Of a DNA stretch of 64,000 bases, positions 35,301 through 44,775 are shown in pieces; within the stretch, counting starts at the first letter, position 1, and each line of letters begins with the position of its first letter. The DNA lies in NCBI GenBank assembly GCA_022925895.1, contig JAKSYS010000013.1, forward strand, positions 62,001 to 126,000, given 5' to 3'. The position numbers were made by a program, and so were the translations under genes. This DNA comes from Fragilaria crotonensis (lineage: Eukaryota; Bacillariophyta; Fragilariophyceae; Fragilariales; Fragilariaceae). The notes beneath the pieces are model-generated. The model was not told the origin of the DNA. It saw only the letters and a list, made by a program, of their open reading frames with translations, and made no database searches.

Positions 35301-35729
35301 ACTTTGCGATGCACGATACGCCTCGAGAAGCTGCTGTTGTTCATTGTCACGTCCGTACAGACGGGAACATCGTTTCATGGGTTTTGCAGAATTTGTGTTT
35401 GTATTTGAAGTCGTATTGTCCACTGGTTCTACACGTTCTTTCTTGCATTGTCCTTCATTCCGCCGGATCGGAAGACCTACTGGTACGACCGATACGTTGT
35501 TCTCATTGCCGTCCCTATTCTCCGAGTATGTGCTTTCGTTGTTTGATAAATTCTGTGAACTCGAATCGATGATACCGGCACTGTCGCTCCTCAGTGCTTC
35601 CTGATCGTGATCCTGATCTTGATCTTGGTTTGCTGTATCTGTCGGTGCACCTGTACCAAGTACAACTGATGCATACACAGGCTTGATTTCGTCGTCAGAT
35701 TCCATCATTGTTCTATCTCGAATGGTCAA
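32343..35729 (-). CDS. STAND/AAA_16 ATPase, array copy 3 (two frame breaks)
   Basis: The domains and order are as in copy 2: a QDQDHDQE-type N-terminus, CSRLYGRDNE, Walker A GSAGSGKTALANS, Walker B PMVFVMDDFHWAE, GNPLYVEEL and a helical C-terminus. Exon 2 is 33116–32343; the 70-bp intron begins GTACGA at 33186. Compared with copy 2 there is one extra G at 33722–33726 and one extra base in the run 34540–34543. By alignment to copy 2, translation may start at the Met near 35705 (MESDDE) rather than 35729. All catalytic motifs remain. The two lesions are one-base homopolymer changes, so whether the gene is dead or the sequence imperfect is open. Confidence 0.8.
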
Positions 35730-36016
35730 CAGTCAATAGCCAATAATCAAAAGGGGCGGATGCAGCAAACAAGGACAACTCGTCCTCCAGCACTACCAGT
35801 TTCAGGCACTATGATACGTATCAACTTGTGCACCATCAACCGTGAATAACGAATGCGTCGTAGATGAAGGTCAACGTATGTGGTGAGAAGATTAACGCAC
35901 ATATTGTGTGATAGTGTGACATTATAAGTGATGTGTATTCTATATTCTATGGGCGACATGCGACATGCGTAATGTGATCCGAATCTCCTACCACTCGTAG
36001 GGTACTACAGTAGGTC
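35730..36016. other. 5' flank of STAND copy 3
   Basis: The first 170 bp match the copy 2 flank. A similar GTCAACGTATG...AACGCACAT segment appears again near 36770–36800, on the far side of the inserted TIR element. Confidence 0.5.
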
Positions 36017-36647
36017 TACCGTAAAACTCTCTGGTTAAGACCCAGGAATTGTGCGTGATTTTGTCCAATTTTGGGGTGGGTCTTAACCTACGTAAACTGA
36101 TAGCAAGATTCCGTTCAAATGTGAACCATAAAACATTTAAAAAGAGGTTTTTCCTTATCTGATTCGTGTCTGAGAAACGTCCTCACTGTTGTTGGTTCTC
36201 ATCGTCGTTCGGTGACGTCGTTGTCCATAATGATCGGACTACTGCTCTTTATCCGTAATAGCAAAAGGAGGCGTTTCACGAACTTTCAGAGGCTTGCAAA
36301 TAGTTACGAGGTTTGTTCCGTTGAAGAATGTGTGCGCACGCATGCATGGTTTGTTCGGCGCGTTTTGGGCCGAAAAACCCGAAAACGTCTGTTGGCACCC
36401 CGAGGAATCCGTCAAAACTGTTGTCCATCCACCTGTATATTCGACTAGAAATCACTCGTAACGTCATCTGATTATATAAGTGTTATATATGGAATTGAAG
36501 CCCTTTTTGTCCTCTTTCCGGTCAGGTTGTCCATTCTAGAGAGAACGAAGTACAGCTGGGTTGGCATGCACATGTCTGGGAAATGACCTTTTTTGGCGGG
36601 GGTGGGTCTTATCCTACGAGGGGTCTTAACCAGAGAGTTTTACGGTA
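36017..36647. mobile_element. Nonautonomous TA-flanked TIR element
   Basis: A perfect 28-bp inverted repeat (36016–36043 and 36621–36648) begins CCGTAAAACTCTCTGG just inside a TA on each side (36017–36018 and 36646–36647). This fits a Tc1/mariner-type TA target duplication. Both ends also contain a direct subterminal block of GGGTGGGTCTTA type. The interior has one 78-codon open frame (36212–36448) without a transposase motif. Confidence 0.75.
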
Positions 36648-36992
36648 GTTCCACTTCTTTTAGAAGAAAATTTGTCACGCGTTGTGGTGCTTCTCAGAGA
36701 CGTCATTTTTGATGGAAAGCTTCACTTGTCTGAGCTATGTCATACGCGCACTGTATGCCTACAGACGTGGGTCAACGTATGAGGTGCGAAGCAACGCACA
36801 TTTGTATCCCAATACTTGTGAGGTAGTAACGCAATACTCTAGCTGACGTATATTCCATTAGTGACATGCGTACTCGTACTTGGAGTACTTGAGTACAAGT
36901 ACCCGGTGTCTCAGTCGTCGCGCCGGTTCTCATCACAGACGTCATTTTTCACTTGACTGAGCTACCACTGTGCCGGTATTCTCCGAGGTTTC

Positions 36993-37115
36993 GATTAGAA
37001 TGCAAGGAAATGACGTCAAGGATGACGTCACAGTACTGACCCGTTCACGTGCTACCTTCGGTGAAACAGTACTCCAGTAAGGCAGTACCATATGGAGTTT
37101 CCTTGCATTCTAATC
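36993..37115. promoter_or_regulatory. Paired CRE-like palindromes inside an 18-bp inverted repeat
   Basis: TGACGTCA occurs at 37011–37018 and 37023–37030, 12 bp apart. Both are enclosed by a perfect 18-bp inverted repeat (36993–37010 and 37098–37115). TGACGTCA is the classical bZIP/CREB site, and CRE-type sites have been tied to CO2/cAMP control in diatoms. The nearest gene start is STAND copy 3, 1.3 kb away, so a link to that gene is only a guess. Confidence 0.45.
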
Positions 37116-37126
37116 AGATCCGCTAC

Positions 37127-37182
37127 TAGTACTTGAGACTTGAGACTTGAGACTTGAGCGCTTGAGAGCTTGAGAGCTTGAG
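37127..37182. repeat. Short CTTGAG-based tandem repeat
   Basis: Consecutive units ACTTGAG then GCTTGAGA repeat about seven times. It is a simple minisatellite with no coding frame. Confidence 0.8.
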
Positions 37183-40130
37183 AGTACAACAAGTACGCCA
37201 ATGACCGAGTAAAGGAGAAAAAGAACCATGCACACAACATTTCTCGAGAAAAACCCTCGCATCTAACAGCTGCTGTATATGGAATTGTATGGAAAACAAA
37301 ATCATAGCCGCGGTATTATCTACAGTACAGATTGTATTGCCCTCCTTTGGAATTGTTTGTTTCATAGTACTGGAGTTTTGTAGTTTAAAGAATTCATGGG
37401 GTTAATGTTTTACACTGATAGATTATGTTTCAACTTTCAACTGCCATCCACGGAAGAAAGCTGTGATCATCAACATGAAATTCCACCAGCATTTGAATGT
37501 TTTCATTGGAAAGGTAAGAATATCCCTTGGTATTCTTGTTGAATTCTGCAGGCTTTTTCTCACGTTTCCAGTTCTCGGCAGTTTCCTTTGTCACCTGGAT
37601 CCACACGTGGCACTGCAGCTTTAGTTTAGAAAGATAGTAATCCTTGAAAAACTGGTTCCTGTGGAACACAGCATTTGGCTGTTTCTGCCCTTTAATGAAC
37701 ACCAACGTTTTCTTTCGTGCGTCGTACGAGAATCCGAGGCAACGAAACCAGATAATGGGATTGGTGACTCATCTAAATAGTACACACTCAGCAGACAGTC
37801 TGCTTTAGTTCTTTGTAATCTGTTGTTCTTGTTGTTGTCTGTCTGTCTTAATTGTCCTCCTCATTGTTGTGTTTAGATTCTTCTTTGCCAACTGGCTCAT
37901 CATTCAATGATTAGCTCGCCTTTATTGCGCTTGGAAGTATTTTTGATATTAACTCATTGTTCCTCGCCAACTTGATTGTGAGATTGGCAAGATTCTCAAT
38001 ACAGTACTACTACCACTGATGCCACGGAATTGTTTACTCCTCCTGGATGTATGCAAGCGGATCTGGAAACTGTTTTGTTTGCTTACAAATCTTCAGTTCG
38101 AATGTGGAAAGCGCATGCAATTGGCTATTTAGAGATTGTTCCATCGTCCTGCAACAACTGTTCTTTCATTTGTGCCGGCTGTTTTGATTCCAATCTTGCT
38201 GCTTTCAAATATTGCTTTTGCACAAATTTGGCAGGATTCATCTCCTCAAGTGCGAAGGTGTAGGCTCAGCAAAGAATCAAGCAAACATCACTGTTTACAG
38301 ATGACAATATCATACAGAGAACAGAGATTGCCCTTATCATGCTTATCTATTAGATCTCTCCATCCATCCTTACTAGTAGTTCAATTGACTTGCTGGAGTC
38401 GCTCAATCCATTCCTCCAGGGCTTCAACAAGAACGTTGCGGATCACTTAAATTATTGCCTAGCAACAGTTTCTTCACTTCGGGACTGTCAAGCCAAATAC
38501 GTCTCGACAACGCTCGTTGCTTATGCAGGGCCCTGTCCATGTTGCTGTTGTTTTGTTCTGTGCTTCAACTTGCGCTTGAGCTTTCCGATTTGCGGGTGAT
38601 TGCTTATTCGTCAAATTATGACCTCTGGAACACCGTGAGCAACTCTGTACTAGTAACGGCTGGTTATTAGCTAATGGTTGAGTCTTTTATGATTTGTGTA
38701 GTCCGCACTGGAGTGCCGCAGCCAGGGTGTGTTAGTCAGTAAGTCCGCCAGTAGGTTTGACTACTAAAGTAGCCTACTAAAGCTAACTTTACTTGGATAA
38801 CTAACGCACCTTATCCTTAGTAAGTTCAACTTACTAACAAACCTACTATTTTACTGTTGTGTTTTGTACTACTACCAGTACTACAAACATGAAATGACGT
38901 GAGATGTGACAGGTGAACACCTTCATTTCATCCATGTCCATTGTATATATACAATCAACAGATTGGATGGTGAAGATGAAAATGTGCAAAACCAAATAGT
39001 TAGTTAAAGTATATCCTGCATCAGAACTAATAGTGGGGAGGGGGATTGTTCATTAAATTGCGCAAACATCAATGGGCAGTGTGCATAAAAAAATGACTAG
39101 AGAGTGTCATTCCAATCGAGACATATGATCATGCCCTATATCACCATTCTTTGCATCTAAGCCAGCGCTCAGATGTTGTTTCTAAGTAGGAATCCTGCAT
39201 CTACAAAAGTGGGGCAGGGAGTGTGGATTGCTTGCTCAAAAGTCAACGGTAGGCATGTTTGATTGTAGCTATGATGATGAATGGTGTAACTAAAGCCTCC
39301 TGCAAGAAATGCAATGGTAGAGAGCCAGCCATGATGCTGACAATGTGCTTCCAATGCATTTCATGGTGGTTTAAAGAGTGAAGCATTTACATGGATTCTT
39401 CCTCAGAGGCCTTGATTTGATGCTTGTATGCATGCCACCAATTGCAGAACACCTTGACAATTGATGCCATCCATCCTGCTTGGACTCATGACATTTTCTA
39501 TGTTGGCTTGCTGAAGCTGTGTAAGGGGTTGCTGTTCAATGAATGGCATGTGTAAACAGCACATGCAACCTCTCATTTTTTGCCTACCTTGAGAGACTTG
39601 ACATGCTGGCATCATTTTCAGTATTGCCAGATGAATAGAAAGCCTCCCAAACCTAACTGCAAAGCAGGGATGCAAAACAAACTTGACCACAAACTAGATT
39701 TGCACTAGTTGTACATGCACACCTTCTGACTCTTCAATGAACCAAAATATTGTGAAGTTCAGCTGTAATTGCAGATGAAACAGCAATATAACAGTAAAAT
39801 CCATGTTTATTACCCTCTATTCAAGCACACAAAATTTGAGGACACACTGGCACTGCATACCTGCATACTGGGAGGCCGTGCCGATCGAGTTTTCTAAAAA
39901 TCGACTCCATAAATAATATTGCAAATTTTGTTTACGCATCAACTTGTACCTACGAATCTCAGATTGCTCGTCTGGAAGGTCCGGCCGCATCGTCGGAAGC
40001 GTGGAAAATCCGAGAACACGTGACACATCATAGTAAGCAAGTATCGTTCCCACGCTGAATCGTTTTCAACTGAAAAAAGCAAGGCCGGCGCGTTTATCAT
40101 GTGGATCCTAATCAGTGCAATTCCGCTTAC

Positions 40131-40290
40131 CATAAGTGAAATTTCACTTACTCACTATCCGAAAGTGGCACGTGTCGCCTACGCAGATCCGTAAGAAGAC
40201 ATTTTATGTAAGTGAAATTTCACTTACGGTCAGTGGAATTCCACTTACTGTAAGTGGAATTCCACTGACTGTAAGTGGAATTTCACTTAG
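40131..40290. repeat. Tandem array of AAGTGGAATTCCACTT-type palindromes
   Basis: A single palindrome (TAAGTGAAATTTCACTTA, near 40132–40151) is followed about 55 bp later by four consecutive 20–22-bp units near 40208–40289. Each unit is itself palindromic around AAATTT or GAATTC. Centres alternate, which looks like successive unit duplication with correction inside units. The surrounding open frame simply reads the repeat as ILTVSGIP-like blocks. Confidence 0.8.
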
Positions 40291-40866
40291 CATGAGAATT
40301 CCTTGCCGGCTCGTTTGGATCAACCGTTCCAGCTACAAATATCGCAACACACGTTATTGGAAGCCAGCGTACGTGGAATTACTCAGGCAACGGAGCTTAA
40401 CGGCTAGAACTTGTTTTGGCCGGACCTTCCTGTGAGTATAGAAATTCCGTACCATGTACCAGTAGTAAGTAGAAATCTTATTCCCGTACAATTTTACCCG
40501 TGATGGCCGGCTCGACTAGTGGACTTGCACGGGCTCCCACAATTTACTTTACAAAAACATCTACTCGAGTAATGTAGCACTGGTACTACTACTCAGGTGC
40601 TTGGGTTTTAAAGTTAACGGCATTATACCCGGTGGAACCTGGTACCAGGTGTACAGCGCCGTTGATGACTCCGTCTCCGTAGTGCATGGAGTATTAGTAT
40701 GGAGTTTGGAGTACTGCCAACAGTACTGTAGCATTTAGTGTTCTAAATAGGAATATGAATCTGCAGGATTCACAACCCAACCGATGTCGAATCGCCTAAT
40801 GGCAGAAATGATGAACACGTTCCACCTTTTTCGGATATCATTTAGTCTGGCATGAAAAAATATGTA

Positions 40867-43800
40867 TGGCTGGTCTCATGTTCGAGGAGCACGAGGTAGG
40901 CGTTCATACGTTTTGTACAGGTGGATTTTCCCCCTAAGTATCATAGATCTCCGACGTCACGAATCATAATAATTTACTCGAGGTAAGCACGAGCATCGAC
41001 GATGAGATTGAACGCATTCGGAATCATCCCAGCAGCAACCGTAGCCTGACTCACCTCAACCTTTGTGCTCATCATTGTCGCAGAATACGAAAGGTATGAG
41101 TGAGTCAGGCAATGTCAAAAGTCTTGGCTCAAAAACCTTGATTATTCGCAGTGCCTTCCTAAAGATTTGTTCCGACACGAGATTTCATCGAAGATTGCAG
41201 AACAAGTGGTTACCAGCCGAGACTTGGGTAGAGGCACTCACAAAGTCACATCTCATTGATCAGACATTGATGACATCAATAACTGTGGGAACCTTTAACT
41301 CTGCGATGGGAAAAAGCAAAGGTGACTTTGATGGCCAAATGATGTCGCGTTATGATGGGACTAACATGACCGGGATATTTCGGCTGACATTTCAACGAGC
41401 AATGTATTACATTGTGACAGACAAGAACAGACAAGTTCCGTATCCCTGTCTTGATGATAGTTGGAAGGAAGCAGTGTTGGGAATAGCCAAGAATATCTTC
41501 AACTTGCCAGCAACACGATCATTCCCGAATGATCTACAATTGCTTCCACCAGCGTCAACAAGCAAGCGTCAGAAGACAGGAAACCAGCACAAGGATGTTG
41601 CTTCTATTGCTGCACCCCCCGCTGGTGAGTCCTGTTGTCAACATGAGTCATCCTCTGATAGACAACACCACTACTACCAGCACCAGCAGTATTGCGGCCG
41701 CCGGTTCTTTGTCTCCGCCTCCGAGGATGTCTGATAGTACTAATAGTACTAGACAAGAGTTTTTGGGTTCTTCTCTACCATCCTACTGGAACAGTCAAGA
41801 TGCCTGCAATTTGTTTGGAATCAAATTGCATGCACCATTAGATAACGTGAGAGATATGCTAATGCTTCGGGTGGAGCTTTTTGCAATCGGTCAATAAAAG
41901 CGAAAATGGGTGGCGAAATGCTATCGAGGGCCGCGATCCTGACAATCTCTGTACCCCCTCCGAAATCTTTGCGATTCGTGGCCGATCAATGATTCTATGC
42001 CTAGCCTACAAACTGGCAATGCTCAATATGAACAAGTGGACGTGGTTGGAGTGTTGTAATGAGGCATGCTCGCAACTCAACCCGCTTGGAATTATACAGG
42101 CAACGCACAAACGTACTGTGTGCGATTGGAATAACATATTCCGGCGTCACGGCACTTTTCCACATCCAAATCACTCGGTGCGATGTGGCAAGCGACCGTT
42201 ACCTCTCCTTTTTGAGAAGTATCCTGTTGCGATGGACGAGATAATTCAGTTTGGCGTTAAGAACCTCACAACGTTGACAGTTGAGTCGGTTCATGGATTT
42301 TGCCATGACGTTCTCATACCGAAGCTTTTCAAGCAATGGAAGTCAGATATTGAACATAGTAACATACAAAATAGGGATCAAGATCCGTTGACGAAGGAAA
42401 TGTTTCTGGTCGAGCATAAAATCAGTACGTTGAGTATTCCAACGTGCTGGCGATGGATGCACCGTCTTGGATTCACATATAATACACAGCGGAAAGGTTA
42501 CTATGTTGACGGGCATGAGCGTAGTGATGTGGTTGCATCACGGAAAGTATTCTGTGAAACTTATCTAACTGATATTGAGCCACGATGCCTGCGATGGATA
42601 AAAGTATCGCAACGTGAGTTGGACACAACACACAATGTTCTGAATCCTGAATTCGGGTATCGATTTGTTGATGAAGCTGGCGAGTCCCAAGTTGAATTTC
42701 ATGTGGACTACTGCACTAGTCATGAAAGTAAAGACAAAGAGCTATTGGTAGGCAAGCATCCTACGATTAGTGTTCGTGCACCGCCTGGTTCAATGCCCAT
42801 TGAGATGTTTGGACAAGATGAGAGCGTCTTCTCTCAATTCATATTCCCGACCAAGGCTTGGATTGGACCCAATCAAGAACGAGGGCTTTTCCCGAAATCT
42901 CTTGGGGAGGGACTTATGATATCCGCATTCGTATCCAGAGACTCAGGTTTCGGATTGCCAGTAAGTCCTGAACAGCTCAATACAATCAACATGTTGCGAC
43001 AAGGCACCGAATACATTGACAAAGTGGCAGCAACTCAAATCTTGTCATCGGTTGCAAAGCCACCTCTCAAAGAATCACCATTTGTACGCAACCTCCTGAT
43101 CGGTGCAACAAAGGGCGGTTACTGGAACAGCTTCCACATGGCCCTCCAGTTGGAAGATGTCGTGGACTGCTTGAAGGTTGTACGACCTGGCTTTGATTTT
43201 GTTTTTCTCTTCGATCATAGCCAAGGCCACGCGCGAAAGAAAGATGGTGCACTTGATGTATCTAGTATGTCACGGAGTTTCGGTGGAGTCCAACCAATGA
43301 TAAGGAACTCCACAATCGTTGATGGATGTCTCGGTCCATTTAATCGCACTTTGAGTACTGGAGACGTGCAGTCAATGGTGTTTGAAGAGCACCATGATGG
43401 TCCTTGGTGGATAACAACACAAGAGGGGCGCGAGGCGCGACGTCGTGACATTCATCATGCTCCTACTGAGGATGGTACGACAACGAAGCTCACCAACAGA
43501 ACAAAGCTTCAACTTGCAAATGCTCTGAGAGACGAGGCAGGCGTAACTGTTGACCCCCTTCGTCCTATGAACGAGATAAAGGAGTTCGCCAATCGACATG
43601 GTGTAGATCTCCAGTACCGAAAGGCTCACATCACGGAAGGCTGGATGGGAAAATCAAAAGGGCTACTACAAATTCTGTGGGAACGGGGATGGATTGATCC
43701 TTGTAAGTGTGCAACATTCAAGCAAGATAAGACAGCCGGCATGATTGTAAATACCTCGTTCTACACCATTAACGGGCGAAAAGATGCGCAAACTGGACAG

Positions 43801-44528
43801 ATCCTTGAGACCTCATCACTCCGAGCTCTGATGGGACAATGTACCGACTTCAAGGAAGAAGAAACAGCGTTGCAGTTCCTTGGAAAGCAGTTGGGCTTGC
43901 GGGTTTTGTTTACTCCCAAATTTCACTGTGAATTCGCAGGAGAAGGTATCGAGTATAACTGGGCGCATGCTAAGGCAAAAATGAGGATTACTCCACTCCG
44001 CGAGAAAAAAGGCCGAGCAAATTTCATTTCACTTGTGATGAAATGTATTTGCCCTGAAACTGTGTTGACAAAGGAGAGGATCAGAAAGTTTTCTGCACGC
44101 GCAAGGGCTTACATTTGTACTTACTACCATTTATCGAGAGATCTGGCAACCAACGAGGATGATCAAAACAGTCGTACTGGTGATCCAGATGCATTCGTTA
44201 ACATGGCCGAGAAACAACAGCTCTTGTACAAGGAGATTGAACGTTTGATGAAAAAGTTCAAGACACATCGATGTGCCCTTGACTTCGACCATGGGTTTGT
44301 CAAGGGGGACTTAATTGATTTAACTCAATAGATTGATGCATGGGCTGCAACAATGGGATGTTTGATGTATAATGGAGTCGATAAAAGATACACGAATTCA
44401 GACTCGCACTCGGAACTCGGAACAAATTATTGAAGGAAGAATTGATGACGTCTACTATGGAATTTATTGAACGCCCGTAAAAATTGTACCACGTCTCACC
44501 TTGTGCGGGTTGATTGTGAAACCAGCCA
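40867..44528 (+). mobile_element. Candidate boundaries of an IS630/Tc1-like DNA transposon
   Basis: The transposase gene is bracketed by TGGCTGGTCTCA (40867–40878) and the near-perfect inverse TGAAACCAGCCA (44517–44528, one mismatch). Each sits next to TA on the outer side. TA duplication and short TIRs suit the transposase family, but a 12-bp match could be chance. Confidence 0.4.
41096..44331 (+). CDS. DDE transposase, IS630/Tc1-like family (two frame breaks)
   Basis: The main frame (41881–44331) encodes 816 residues with a recognisable DDE layout: an acidic GQDESVF strand, FVFLFDHSQGHARK for the second Asp, and FTPKFHCEFAGEGIEYNW for the final Glu. The last motif matches the PKFHCELN-IE-W signature of large eukaryotic IS630/Tc1-type transposases. 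The region before it contains RHGTFPHPN and CWRWMHRLGF, a helix-turn-helix candidate. Upstream coding starts at 41096 and passes through two one-base shifts, at C6 (41615–41620) and T5 (41878–41882). The first shift lies next to a GTGAGT that could instead be a donor. Whether the element still moves is unknown. Confidence 0.65.
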
Positions 44529-44775
44529 TACTCTAAACATATAAAGAATGAGACTTATACATGATTATATCTACGTATATAAGCGTAAACAGGACCGGCA
44601 ACTCCGCCAATAGTAGGAAGCGTTTGATGGTGTAAGGCGAACTTCTTGCCACAACCTAACCTACTTTTTGCTGGCGATGGTCCTATGAAACTCCTTGTTC
44701 TCCACAACATCAGACCAGTGACTTCAAACTATTGCAACGACCTCATCCATCAGGTGACTCCTCAGGTACATTCGT
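44332..44775. other. Transposon 3' flank and upstream region of the MYND gene
   Basis: No gene is present. It includes the candidate right terminus of the transposon (44517–44530). The stretch from 44590 to 44775 should hold the TPR-MYND promoter. Confidence 0.4.

Larger units (their letters stand above)
36648..40130. other. 3.5-kb gene-poor region
   Basis: No gene could be assigned. It holds the CRE palindrome pair, a CTTGAG repeat, and minus-strand open frames at 37430–37705 and 39403–39690 whose peptides show no known motif. A stretch of TACTAA/TTAGTA-type words lies at 38740–38870. An old transposon relic is possible but not shown. Confidence 0.4.

Noticed and set aside
40131-40290. CRISPR-like array
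   Set aside because: Units are adjacent palindromes without unique spacers, and the genome is eukaryotic.
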